A DNA stretch of 40,281 bases from positions 1-40,281 of the forward strand of contig DHEF01000048.1 in assembly GCA_002399735.1 (NCBI GenBank). Direction: 5' to 3'. Positions 16,902 through 25,293 of this stretch are shown here, in pieces (the first letter of the stretch is position 1; each line of letters opens with the position of its first letter). Source of the stretch: Chitinophagaceae bacterium UBA4857. Its GTDB lineage: Bacteria; Bacteroidota; Bacteroidia; Chitinophagales; Chitinophagaceae. The notes below the pieces were generated by a model, which saw nothing but the letters and a program-made list of their open reading frames with translations, was not told the DNA's origin and searched no databases. A program made the position numbers and the translations under genes.

Positions 16902-19900
16902 ATGAGAAAAGTGTTAGTGTTGCTAACTATGTTTCTGTTTACAGGAGTATTATTAGCTCAAAGAACCATTACTGGTAGGGTTATTGACGAAAAGGGAGAC
17001 CCTGTTCAAAGTGCATCTGTTACCGTTAAGGGGACTTTGAGCGGAACAACGACTGGCGAGAATGGAAACTATAGCCTTTCGGTTCCATCAACAGCAAAAG
17101 AATTAGTTTTTTCTAGCGTAGATTTCGAAGATGTTACAATAAGTATTGGTAGCTCTTCAGTGATAAATGTCACATTAAAAAATAAATCTGATGAACTAAC
17201 TGATGTTGTAATTACTGGCTACACAAGAGAGAGGCGTATGGACTTTGTTGGAGCTTCTGCCAAGGTAGGTTCTAAGGCCTTAAATCAAGTACCAAATGCA
17301 AGTATTGACCAATTGTTACAAGGTAGAGCACCCGGTTTGTATGTAAGTGCAGGCTCTGGCCAACCTGGAACTGGGGCGAGCGTAATTATTCGTGGTGTAG
17401 GTAGTATTAGTGGTAGTGTTACTCCCTTATATATTATGGATGGAATTCCAATTCAAGCAGCAGCATTTGCTGCTCTGAGCGCTTCTGATATTGAAACAGT
17501 AGATGTGTTGAGGGATGCTTCCGCAACTGCTATGTATGGATCAAGGGGTGCAAATGGCGTTATTATTATTACGACTAAAAGAGGTAAAAATAACAGTAAA
17601 ACCGTCTTTGGAGTAAACTCTCAGTTTGGTATAAGTAATAGAACAAGACCAAAGTTTGAGATGATGAATTCTCAACAAAGAATTCAATATGAAGAAGAGG
17701 TTGGAATGGAGAATGGTGTTAATATTGGACCTGGGTGGAGATTTTCAAGAAATAACCCAGCAAATGCTTCACTTCCTCAAGCTACTTTAGAGAGATATGA
17801 TGAGATTAGGGATAGTCTTGCTGGCAAGAATGTCGATTGGACTGACATTTTTTTCAGACAAGGAAAGTTTCAGCAGCATCAACTTACGGCTAGCGGGGGG
17901 TCAGAAAAGTTTGCTTTTTTCACATCTTTGGATTATCTGAAACAAGAAGGTATTGCTATTCGCTCGAATTTAGAAAGATACTCATTTAGAACAAATCTTG
18001 ACTTTAAAACTGATAGATTAAGTATTGGGTTAAGCACTACGATTAACTATTCCCAGTCGAACTTTATTGAATCTGAAAATACTACAGCAGTATCAAATCC
18101 TTTTGCTTCAATTTACTATGCGCTTCCCTATGAACAGCCATTTATCAATGGAGTTTTAGTTGCAGCAAATAATAGTAGTTTTTTTGGTAATGTTGCCACA
18201 TATGATCAACGTGAAGGTTCTTCTGCGTTAGAAAGATTATATTCAACTACCAATAAGAATAATGAAGTAAAAGGTATTCTAGGTCTTAATTTAAGATATA
18301 AGATTTATGACGGATTGTCTATAGTTGCAACAGGCGGTTTGGATTATCGTGAAGTAATGGGTTTAAGACAAGTAAGGCCTGGTACATTTACTGGTAACCA
18401 GTCTACAGGAGGGCAAGGTTCTTTTGGCGAAAGCGTGAGCAGATTTGTTCGTCTCTTTGGTAATGCGGGCTTAAATTACAATAAAGTATTTAATAAAATA
18501 CATTCAGTTGATGTAAACGCAATTTATGAAAATACGAAAGCAACAACAAGAGCATTTAACTATACGGGTTTTGGGGTAGATCCTTTGTTGCAAAACTCAC
18601 CGGTGGGAATAACTCCAGGTTCTGTTGTTAATGGACAAGGTCAGTTTATCCCAAGCGTTGGAGGTAGTGGGTCTATTAATGCATTACAGTCGTTAATATT
18701 AGTTGGTAAATATGTTTTAGATAATAAATATATATTGAATGCCAGTTATCGATATGACGGCTCATCTAGTATGCCAACTACAAACAGATGGAAGCCTTTC
18801 TATTCAGTTGGTGCAGGTTGGAACGCAGGAAGAGAGAACTTTATTAAAAATATCAACTGGATTTCCGATTTATCGGTTAGAGCTAGTTATGGTTTAACAG
18901 CCAGTCCTATTTCAGGCTTTAATTATTTAGCCTTATATAGTGTTGCACGTTATGCAGGCACTACCGGCTTTGGTTTGTCAAACATAAGTAATGATACTTA
19001 TAATTGGGAATATACAAAAGCATTTAATGTAGGAACGGACTTTGCTTTATTTAGGAATAGAATTAGAGGTTCGGTAGATGTTTATAATAAATTAACTGAC
19101 AATATATTTATTAGCCAACGTTTGTCAGCTACTGCTGGTGTCAACTCTCTAAGCATAAATGCAGGAGAGCTTAAAAACTCTGGAATTGAGTTATTAATAA
19201 ATGGAGATGTTATTTCTTCTAAAGATTTAGTATGGACTGTTGGTGGAAATATTGCATTTAATAAAAATGAAATTACCAACTTGGGTCAAGTAAATGAATT
19301 TCCGCAGGGAACTTCCATTATTAGAGTTGGATTGCCGATGGGAACTCACTATATCCCAGGATGGGCAGGCGTTGATGCTGCTACAGGAAACCCATTGTAT
19401 TATAATTTAGACGGTTCAGTGACAACAACATATGATAGAACGGCACAAAGTGATACTAAATTCGGAACATATTTGCCGAAATATAACGGAGGAATTAATT
19501 CTACCTTAAGCTATAAAGGTATTTCTTTGGACGTATTCTTTTCTTATGCTGGTGGTAATAAAAGATTTAATAATGAAGATTATTTCAATCAAGTGCCCAA
19601 CTTTGCAACAAGTAACCAAGGCAGTGCAATGTTAAGAAGATGGAGGAAGCCTGGAGATGTTACTGATATTCAAAAATTTGGTACAGCAAGGAACTTTTCT
19701 TCAAAAGATATCCAGGATGCTTCATACCTAAGATTGAGAAATGTTATCTTAAGCTATAATATACCGCAATCTGCCGTTTCAAAAATAAAAGGCCTATCAA
19801 GCATTCGGGTTTTCTTGCAAGGCCAAAACTTATTAACATGGACCAGATGGACAGGGTTTGACCCAGAGGATAATAATAATATTGCTCAGTTTGAGTATCC

Positions 19901-19943
19901 TGCAGCGAGAACAGTAACTGCTGGTATTAATATTAATTTTTAA
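16902..19943 (+). CDS. SusC/RagA TonB-linked outer-membrane protein 2
   Basis: This second SusC has 1013 residues from the ATG at 16902 (MRKVLVLLTMFLFTGVLLAQ signal peptide). An upstream TTG at 16860 in the same frame gives a poor leader and is not used. It has the same order as SusC1: regulatory-like beta domain (ITGRVIDEKGDPVQSASVTV), the plug with TPLYIMDGIP and DVLRDASATAMYGSRGANG, and a barrel ending GININF. It is clearly paralogous to SusC1 through the plug, but its extracellular loops differ, so the substrates probably differ too. It lies 192 bases after susD1, enough for its own promoter. Its Arg codons are dominated by AGA/AGG in the parts I sampled, unlike the CGT-rich genes outside the locus. 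Confidence 0.95.
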   Translation: MRKVLVLLTMFLFTGVLLAQRTITGRVIDEKGDPVQSASVTVKGTLSGTTTGENGNYSLSVPSTAKELVFSSVDFEDVTISIGSSSVINVTLKNKSDELTDVVITGYTRERRMDFVGASAKVGSKALNQVPNASIDQLLQGRAPGLYVSAGSGQPGTGASVIIRGVGSISGSVTPLYIMDGIPIQAAAFAALSASDIETVDVLRDASATAMYGSRGANGVIIITTKRGKNNSKTVFGVNSQFGISNRTRPKFEMMNSQQRIQYEEEVGMENGVNIGPGWRFSRNNPANASLPQATLERYDEIRDSLAGKNVDWTDIFFRQGKFQQHQLTASGGSEKFAFFTSLDYLKQEGIAIRSNLERYSFRTNLDFKTDRLSIGLSTTINYSQSNFIESENTTAVSNPFASIYYALPYEQPFINGVLVAANNSSFFGNVATYDQREGSSALERLYSTTNKNNEVKGILGLNLRYKIYDGLSIVATGGLDYREVMGLRQVRPGTFTGNQSTGGQGSFGESVSRFVRLFGNAGLNYNKVFNKIHSVDVNAIYENTKATTRAFNYTGFGVDPLLQNSPVGITPGSVVNGQGQFIPSVGGSGSINALQSLILVGKYVLDNKYILNASYRYDGSSSMPTTNRWKPFYSVGAGWNAGRENFIKNINWISDLSVRASYGLTASPISGFNYLALYSVARYAGTTGFGLSNISNDTYNWEYTKAFNVGTDFALFRNRIRGSVDVYNKLTDNIFISQRLSATAGVNSLSINAGELKNSGIELLINGDVISSKDLVWTVGGNIAFNKNEITNLGQVNEFPQGTSIIRVGLPMGTHYIPGWAGVDAATGNPLYYNLDGSVTTTYDRTAQSDTKFGTYLPKYNGGINSTLSYKGISLDVFFSYAGGNKRFNNEDYFNQVPNFATSNQGSAMLRRWRKPGDVTDIQKFGTARNFSSKDIQDASYLRLRNVILSYNIPQSAVSKIKGLSSIRVFLQGQNLLTWTRWTGFDPEDNNNIAQFEYPAARTVTAGININF

Positions 19944-19962
19944 TTAATTTAAAAGCAAAGAA

Positions 19963-21363
19963 ATGAAGTTGACTAATTATATAACCTATACACTATTTGC
20001 TTGCGTCTTTTTTTCGTGTAAAAAGCAATTAGATTTAACCCCACCAGATCAAATTATTGAGGGGGCCGTTTTAAAGGATATACCTGGTGTAGAGAAAGCG
20101 CTTACCGGTGTTTACGCTCAATTAAACGGTGCATTTGATAATGAAATTTATGCGTCGGTTTTATATTCTGACGAGGCAAATTTGCATATTGAGAACAACA
20201 CTGGTAGAGGCGTAAATACTTACCGTTGGCAAGTTGATGCAACAAACGGAGATGTTGGGGCAGCGTGGGCAGCTTATTATTTTACTATTGATAGGGCAAA
20301 CAGGGTAATAGCGGGAGCTGAAAAATTAACCGGTGCTAACACTCAACAAGAGAATTTAAGAAAACAAATAATAGGAGAGGCTACAGCAATAAGAGCATAT
20401 TGTCATTTACAACTTCTTATTAACTACTCAGAAAACTTTGATGGAGGTTCTTTAGCAGTACCTTATATGACAGTTGCTGCAATAGGACAACCAGCGAGAG
20501 AAACCGTTCAGGCTGTTTTTGAAAAAATTAATATTGACTTGACAACTGCAGCCGGATTAATTCCTGCTTCTGCAGTTAACAATAATAGAATTACTTTGGT
20601 TGGAGTGAATGCTATTAAAGCGAGAGCAGCATTATATGCAAAAGACTGGGATGGTGCTATTTCTGCAGCTACAGCGGCTATAAATGCAGTAGCACTAGCC
20701 TCAAAAACCGCTTACCCGTTAATATGGACGGACAACTCAGAAAGTGAAGTTATTTTTAAAACTAAAAGAGTAGCTGGTCAAGCTAGAATTGGGGATCTTT
20801 TTTATGATAGGTCTCAAGAGAAGATTATGTATGCAGTTGCGTACGAAATGCTTGACGCTTTTGATGAAGTTAATGATATCCGCTATGCTAGTACTGTTTT
20901 ATCGCGTTCTACAACAGAGGATAGATTTTCAATTGCAAAATATATTGGCGGTGATGCGCAGCAACCGGGAAGAGCGGATGTAAAAAACTTTCGTACTGCT
21001 GAAATGTATTTGATTCGTGCTGAAGCGTATGCAGAAAAGACAGGCCAGTTAGGCTTAGGAATTAATGATTTGAATACTTTAAGGAGTGCAAGAATTAATG
21101 GCTATACGAATGCTACATTTACTACAAAGGAAGCGTTAATTGAAGCTATTTTACTTGAACGATATAAAGAGTTGGCCTTTGAAGGACAACGCATGAGTGA
21201 CTTAAGAAGACATAAGTTGCCTGTGACTAGAATTGCTGAAGACGTTACTAATGCACTGGGTGCCGTGACTTTAGCGATAACTGCCAAGGAGTATTATTAT
21301 CCTATACCAAATGATGAGATGCAGGCAAATAATAATATGATTCAAAATCCCACATATAGATAA
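19963..21363 (+). CDS. SusD/RagB surface lipoprotein 2
   Basis: This is the partner lid of SusC2, beginning 19 bases after it. The 466-residue precursor has a signal peptide ending VFFSC followed by KKQLDL, the surface-lipoprotein context. The N-terminal TPR-type region includes VEKALTGVYAQLNG and IRAYCHLQLLINYSENF. The C-terminal SusD/RagB region includes FRTAEMYLIRAEAYAEKTG and LLERYKELAFEGQRMSDLRR, and ends YPIPNDEMQANNNMIQNPTY, the usual C-terminus of the family. It is complete, with no frameshift. The next gene starts 11 bases downstream, so the three form one transcription unit. Confidence 0.95.
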   Translation: MKLTNYITYTLFACVFFSCKKQLDLTPPDQIIEGAVLKDIPGVEKALTGVYAQLNGAFDNEIYASVLYSDEANLHIENNTGRGVNTYRWQVDATNGDVGAAWAAYYFTIDRANRVIAGAEKLTGANTQQENLRKQIIGEATAIRAYCHLQLLINYSENFDGGSLAVPYMTVAAIGQPARETVQAVFEKINIDLTTAAGLIPASAVNNNRITLVGVNAIKARAALYAKDWDGAISAATAAINAVALASKTAYPLIWTDNSESEVIFKTKRVAGQARIGDLFYDRSQEKIMYAVAYEMLDAFDEVNDIRYASTVLSRSTTEDRFSIAKYIGGDAQQPGRADVKNFRTAEMYLIRAEAYAEKTGQLGLGINDLNTLRSARINGYTNATFTTKEALIEAILLERYKELAFEGQRMSDLRRHKLPVTRIAEDVTNALGAVTLAITAKEYYYPIPNDEMQANNNMIQNPTYR

Positions 21364-21374
21364 ATAAATAATTT

Positions 21375-22220
21375 ATGAAGTTAAATATATATATATGCCT
21401 ATTGCTAGTAGCAGCTTCTAGTATATTGGGCACTTCTTGTAAGAAGAAAGATATTACAGTACCTCCTTTTGTTTCTTTTTTCACAGCAACAAGTGGTAAC
21501 TATATTATAGCAGAACCAAGCTCTATTTATAAAATCCCTATTGGCCTTACACAACCGTCAGATGGAAATAAAACAGTAACTATATCAGTTGCCTCTTCTA
21601 CCGGAGCCGTAGAAGGTACACATTTTACTTTGAATAAAAAGACATTTTCTTTTATTAAAGGCCAAGCGATTGACACCTTAGTGGTTTCAGGCATACAATC
21701 TCAGTATTTAGCAGGTAGGACTGATGTAATTGAGTTTACAATTGCCGAAGGAGATGGTAGTCATTCTGCAACATTAAGCAAGAAGTTTACTTTAAATGTA
21801 CAAGGCCCTTGCTTTGATGGTGATATTGATAATATAAACGTTATTGCAGGTAGTTTTGCTAACTCTACGGATCCCGATGAGCCTAAATACACTGCAACTA
21901 TTACTGATATGACTTTATTGACGACAACTACAGCTACAGCTAAAGTTGGTAATCTTTGGGCTTGGTTTGGACCTGTTACAATTAATTTTGACTGGACCGA
22001 CCCTAATAACACTATTGTGTCAATACCAGTACAACAAACAAATCGCACATATGCTGCTGGCCAACCTTTCTTAATCAGAACTACTCCTGGAACTGTGAGT
22101 AAATTTTCAGTATGTGATCAAGAAATTACAATTATTGCTGATTTATTAGTTGATAATTATTTCGGACCAGGGCAAGCAGCAGCTTATGCTAGAGAGTTTG
22201 TTTTTACATTAAAGAGATAG
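21375..22220 (+). CDS. SusCD-associated lipoprotein with beta-sandwich domain
   Basis: This is a 281-residue lipoprotein. The signal peptide ends LGTSC (about Cys 22), followed by KKKDI. The first half has a Calx-beta-like pattern (about 35-145): YKIPIGLTQPSDGNKTVTIS, then EGTHFTLNKKTFSFIKG and DVIEFTIAEGDG. It resembles the DUF4843/DUF1735-type modules that accompany SusCD pairs. The second half contains two Cys (GPCFDGDIDN and SVCDQEIT) and beta-rich sequence. It sits 11 bases after susD2 and before a bidirectional terminator, so it is the last gene of the unit. It probably sits on the cell surface beside SusD2 and binds the same substrate, but no catalytic motif is visible. Confidence 0.8.
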   Translation: MKLNIYICLLLVAASSILGTSCKKKDITVPPFVSFFTATSGNYIIAEPSSIYKIPIGLTQPSDGNKTVTISVASSTGAVEGTHFTLNKKTFSFIKGQAIDTLVVSGIQSQYLAGRTDVIEFTIAEGDGSHSATLSKKFTLNVQGPCFDGDIDNINVIAGSFANSTDPDEPKYTATITDMTLLTTTTATAKVGNLWAWFGPVTINFDWTDPNNTIVSIPVQQTNRTYAAGQPFLIRTTPGTVSKFSVCDQEITIIADLLVDNYFGPGQAAAYAREFVFTLKR

Positions 22221-22250
22221 TTATAAATGTTGCTACATTGAATTAGTCAT

Positions 22251-22284
22251 AAAAAAGGGAGACACGTAAGTATCTCCCTTTTTT
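22251..22284. terminator. Bidirectional terminator between Sus and paa operons
   Basis: AAAAAAGGGAGA and TCTCCCTTTTTT form a 12-bp perfect stem with a 10-nt loop. A-run and T-run feet allow termination in both directions. It closes the plus-strand Sus unit and the minus-strand paa operon. Its right foot overlaps the paaD stop codon at 22283-22285. Confidence 0.88.
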
Positions 22285-22786
22285 AATAACACTTAAAATA
22301 ATCAAACACCTCTTTACACGCATCACATTTATATAATGCTTTACAGGCGGTGCTGCCAAATTCACTGATGCGATGGGTGTGGTAAGAATTACATTGCGGG
22401 CATTGAATAGCTTCGTTGGGGGCAAATAGTTCTAAACTACATACTTGTGGTTTGTTGGATGGCGGAGCAATGCCATAAGCCTTTAATTTCTCTTTACCGG
22501 CTTTGCTCATCCAGTCGGTGGTCCAGGCGGGTGATAAAACCGAAGCTACTTCTACTTTAATAAAACCCAGTGCTAACAATTCCATTTTTATACTGCTGCC
22601 AATAACATCCATGGCCGGGCAACCAGAGTATGTTGGTGTTATAGTTACGGTAATACTATTGTTATAAATGTTAACCTTACGTACTATACCCAAATCCAGT
22701 ATACTTAGTACCGGAATTTCAGGATCGGTAATATTGGCTAACACGTCCCAAACTTTTTGCTCTTGTATGGTAGCACTGTTTACCAT
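22283..22786 (-). CDS. paaD: Phenylacetyl-CoA epoxidase subunit PaaD
   Basis: PaaD is required for the phenylacetyl-CoA epoxidase complex and is thought to help mature its iron centres. The 167-residue protein has an N-terminal MIP18/DUF59 domain (about 10-100), seen in VWDVLANITDPEIPVLSILD and TPTYSGCPAMDVIG. A C-terminal zinc-ribbon-like part follows with CPQC and CDAC plus further Cys and a closing FKCY. The length equals that of the E. coli protein. Its start overlaps the end of paaC by 7 bases, implying translational coupling. It is the last gene of the cluster. The reductase gene paaE, often next in other genomes, is absent here and a terminator follows directly. Confidence 0.92.
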   Translation of the reverse strand: MVNSATIQEQKVWDVLANITDPEIPVLSILDLGIVRKVNIYNNSITVTITPTYSGCPAMDVIGSSIKMELLALGFIKVEVASVLSPAWTTDWMSKAGKEKLKAYGIAPPSNKPQVCSLELFAPNEAIQCPQCNSYHTHRISEFGSTACKALYKCDACKEVFDYFKCY

Positions 22787-23511
22787 ATAGTATTAGGATA
22801 AGCACGAGGCAACGATTGCATTTCATTTAAAATAGCTGTAAGATGTTCACTGTGTGCGCCGGTTTTCCCGCCAATAAATGGCTGGCTATTATTGGGTATT
22901 GATAATGTGGCTTCGGCTAATATTTCGTTTGTTTTATCTTGCCAAAGCTGTTTTATTTTAGTAACATCAATATAGCCGGTTTCATAATCTGCTGGTTGTA
23001 ATAACTCATATGTAAAAGGCCATAACAAGTGTAAGGCTTGCTGCATACGTTGGTTACTTTCTGTTGTACCATCGCCTAAACGTATAACCCATTCGCTGCT
23101 CCAGCGTAAATGATAGGTAACTTCTTTTATAGCTTTAGCAGCAATGGCAGCCAATGTAACATCGCTGTTATGTTGTAGTTGCTGGTATAAATAATATTGA
23201 TAATTGCTTACCAAAAACTGCCGCAGGATGGTTACACCCCAATCTCCGTTTGGCTGCTCTACCAATAAAGTATTTAAAAACTCATGCGAATCCCGGTGAT
23301 AGGCTAATGTATCTTCGTTATGGTCTGCGCCAGATAAAGAGGCCGCATATTGGTAAAAATTACGTGCCTGGCCAATTAAATCCAACGATATATTGGTTAA
23401 AGCAATATCCTGCTCCAACACGGGGCCATGGCCGCACCACTCACTATTACGGTGTCCGAGTATAAGTGCATTGTCGGCAAGACATAACAGGTATTTTATT
23501 TGATCGGTCAT
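22780..23511 (-). CDS. paaC: Phenylacetyl-CoA epoxidase subunit PaaC
   Basis: PaaC is the structural ferritin-like partner of the catalytic subunit PaaA in the PaaAC core. The 243-residue protein shows the family N-terminus (CLADNALILGHRNSEWCGHG) and the helical segment DIALTNISLDLIGQARNFYQ. Later come EVTYHLRWSSEWVIRLGDGT and the C-terminal GGKTGAHSEHLTAILNEMQ. It overlaps paaD. Upstream, 298 bases separate it from paaB, an unusually wide gap inside a paa operon, filled by a TTGAAC-type short-repeat array and a copy of the modular dispersed repeat. It may therefore have separate transcription or altered translation relative to paaAB. Confidence 0.93.
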   Translation of the reverse strand: MTDQIKYLLCLADNALILGHRNSEWCGHGPVLEQDIALTNISLDLIGQARNFYQYAASLSGADHNEDTLAYHRDSHEFLNTLLVEQPNGDWGVTILRQFLVSNYQYYLYQQLQHNSDVTLAAIAAKAIKEVTYHLRWSSEWVIRLGDGTTESNQRMQQALHLLWPFTYELLQPADYETGYIDVTKIKQLWQDKTNEILAEATLSIPNNSQPFIGGKTGAHSEHLTAILNEMQSLPRAYPNTIW

Positions 23512-23518
23512 TGTTATG

Positions 23519-23587
23519 GGTTCAAAAAGTTCAAGAAGTTCCAGAGGTTAAAGACGTTCAAAGGTTCAATGTTTAAAAGTTCAAAGT
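23519..23587 (-). repeat. TTGAAC-type short imperfect tandem array
   Basis: Read on the minus strand, about seven imperfect units related to TTTGAAC/TTGAACC recur with a period of about 8-10 bases, ending about 8 bases before the paaC ATG. Similar GTTCAA-type arrays are common in intergenic DNA of Bacteroidota. The array lies in the paaC leader, so it may influence translation. Confidence 0.6.
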
Positions 23588-23637
23588 TGTGTTCTAAGCT
23601 TGCCATTTTATGCTATTGAATAAAAAGCAGCGTATTA

Positions 23638-23776
23638 CACAATGACCAATAGAATTACTGAACGTACCACCGACAAGTCGGGGAACACCTTGCATTATGT
23701 TGAGTAATGTTACAGGTGCTCAAGAGTGCGACGCAACAGACGATGATAGTAGTAATGCAGCCGACTAACAAAAAAA
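23638..23776 (+). repeat. Dispersed modular repeat, copy B (long form)
   Basis: Order: ACCAATAGAATTACTG, CGTACCACCGACAAGTCGGG, GAACACCTTGCATTATG, GTTACAGGTGCTC, the core AGAGTGCGACGCAA (23723-23736), then CGATGATAGTAGTAATGCAG and a GACTAACAAAAAA end. Its middle matches copy A2 almost base for base, while its right end matches the copies at 26001, 29257 and 32852. The pair GAACACCT/AGGTGCTC plus inner CATTA/TAATG can fold into a hairpin. Confidence 0.78.
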
Positions 23777-23809
23777 TCATACATCGTAAAATCAGCAATC
23801 CTAAATTAA

Positions 23810-24178
23810 TTACATGTGTCCTACTTCATCGGGCAGCTCATAAAACGTTGGATGGCGATAAATTTTATCCATCGCCGGCTCGTATAAACTATCGGCTTCC
23901 TGCGCATCGCTGGCATGTATATGTTTACTTTCCACCACCCAAAGGCTTACACCTTCGGCACGGCGGGTGTACACATCACGAGCATTTTCAATTGCCATGG
24001 CAGCATCAGCTGCATGCAGGCTGCCTACATGTTTATGGTCTAACCCCTGTTTGCTGCGTATAAAAACCTCCCATAAAGGCCAGTCGTTATTGCTGCCTTG
24101 ATGCTCGGTATTATTGCCGCCGGCTTTATCTTCCGGTATATCGCCGTAATAATATTTTTTTAAAAAATTAATTTTCAT
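23810..24178 (-). CDS. paaB: Phenylacetyl-CoA epoxidase subunit PaaB
   Basis: PaaB is a small subunit that bridges PaaAC heterodimers in the epoxidase. The family core is visible as WPLWEVFIRSKQGLDHKHVG, SLHAADAAMAIENARDVYTRR and EGVSLWVVESKHI. At 122 residues it is longer than the E. coli protein (about 95). The extra residues lie at the N-terminus (KKYYYGDIPEDKAGGNN) and at the C-terminus. It starts 6 bases after paaA, so the two are co-transcribed. Downstream comes the repeat-filled gap before paaC. Confidence 0.92.
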   Translation of the reverse strand: MKINFLKKYYYGDIPEDKAGGNNTEHQGSNNDWPLWEVFIRSKQGLDHKHVGSLHAADAAMAIENARDVYTRRAEGVSLWVVESKHIHASDAQEADSLYEPAMDKIYRHPTFYELPDEVGHM

Positions 24179-24184
24179 ATGTAT

Positions 24185-25132
24185 TTATGCGGCTTGTTGT
24201 TTTTGTTTGTCTTTTTGCTTTTGTGCATGTGCTGCGGCTGCTTCACGTACCCATGCGCCATTATCCCATGCGTTGCGGCGAGCTTCTAAACGTTCTTTGT
24301 TACAAGGACCATTACCTTTTACCACTTGCCAAAACTCGTTCCAATCTATCTCGCCCCAATCGTGTTGTTGTTTGGCTTCGTTCCATTTTAAATCCGGATC
24401 GGGTAAGTTCATGCCCAACACTTTTACCTGTTGTACACACATATCTACAAAGTTCTGGCGAAGTTCATCGTTACTTTTTCGCTTTATCTTCCACTTCATA
24501 CTTTGGTCACTGTTGCTGCTTTCGCTATCCTTAGGCCCAAACATCATTAACGATGGCCACCACCAGCGGTTAATAGCATCCTGACACATGATTTTTTGTT
24601 CGGGGGTACCGTTGGCAAGGGTTAATAAAATATCAAAACCCTGGCGCTGATGAAAACTTTCTTCTTTACATATACGCACCATAGCTCGGGCATAAGGTCC
24701 GTACGATGTGCGGCACAACATTACCTGATTTAAAATAGCAGCACCATCAACCAACCAGCCAATAGCGCCGATATCGGCCCAACTTTTGGTAGGGTAATTA
24801 AATATGCTGGAGTATTTTGCTTTACCGCTGTGTAAATCGTTTATCATTTGTTCACGGCTCTGGCCTAATGTTTCGGCGGCGGAATACAGGTAAAGTCCGT
24901 GACCGGCTTCGTCCTGCACCTTAGCTAACAAAATGGCTTTGCGCTTTAACGATGGGGCACGGGTTATCCAGGCACCTTCGGGCAACATACCCACTATTTC
25001 GCTATGAGCATGCTGACTTATTTGCCGTATCAGCGTTTTTCTATACGCCTCGGGCATCCAATTACGGGGTTCAATTTTTATTTCCGCATTTACGGAATCC
25101 TGAAATTTTTGTTCCACATTTTCCACGGGCAA
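24185..25132 (-). CDS. paaA: Phenylacetyl-CoA epoxidase catalytic subunit PaaA
   Basis: PaaA carries the di-iron centre that inserts one oxygen atom of O2 into phenylacetyl-CoA, giving ring-1,2-epoxyphenylacetyl-CoA, the entry step of aerobic phenylacetate breakdown. The 315-residue protein is ferritin-like. Likely iron ligands are visible as Glu45 (HSEIVG), Glu75 and His78 (QDEAGHG), and Glu158 and His161 (EESFH). The C-terminal tail is Lys/Gln/Ala-rich (AAAHAQKQKDKQKQQ). It is the first gene of the paaABCD cluster and diverges from the PAP2-like gene with 161 bases between starts. No PaaR- or PaaX-type regulator gene is present in the window. Confidence 0.95.
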   Translation of the reverse strand: MPVENVEQKFQDSVNAEIKIEPRNWMPEAYRKTLIRQISQHAHSEIVGMLPEGAWITRAPSLKRKAILLAKVQDEAGHGLYLYSAAETLGQSREQMINDLHSGKAKYSSIFNYPTKSWADIGAIGWLVDGAAILNQVMLCRTSYGPYARAMVRICKEESFHQRQGFDILLTLANGTPEQKIMCQDAINRWWWPSLMMFGPKDSESSNSDQSMKWKIKRKSNDELRQNFVDMCVQQVKVLGMNLPDPDLKWNEAKQQHDWGEIDWNEFWQVVKGNGPCNKERLEARRNAWDNGAWVREAAAAHAQKQKDKQKQQAA

Positions 25133-25259
25133 ACAATATTAATGCCTGTAAAGGTACAAAAACTAACGAGTGTAAGCAAGGTGGGATAAATTAAAATTCA
25201 AAAGGAAAAATTAAAAAAAGTTGGCAAATGCTAATTAAAGTACAATAAACGCAAACGGT

Positions 25260-25267
25260 TACCTTTG
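25260..25267 (+). promoter_or_regulatory. -7 promoter box of the PAP2-like gene
   Basis: TACCTTTG matches the Bacteroidota -7 consensus TAnnTTTG exactly and lies 26 bases before the ATG at 25294, giving a leader of about 20 bases. No convincing -33 TTTG occurs at the expected distance, so confidence is limited. Confidence 0.4.
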
Positions 25268-25293
25268 CAGCTGAATTATTTACCGGCAATTTT

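Larger units (their letters stand above)
23512..23809. other. Repeat-filled gap inside the paa operon
   Basis: The gap between paaB and paaC holds no gene. It contains a TTGAAC-like array next to the paaC start (23519-23587) and a long-form modular repeat (23638-23776). In other organisms paaB and paaC are usually close together, so the gap looks like secondary expansion by repeats. Confidence 0.65.

Noticed and set aside
23519..23587. Possible CRISPR-like array
   Set aside because: Units are only about 7 bases with 8-10-base spacing, no unique spacers of CRISPR length, and no cas gene. It is a short-sequence repeat array.
23707..24063. Plus-strand open frame across repeat B and paaB
   Set aside because: It is opposite to paaB, which is strongly supported by family motifs, and begins inside a repeat.
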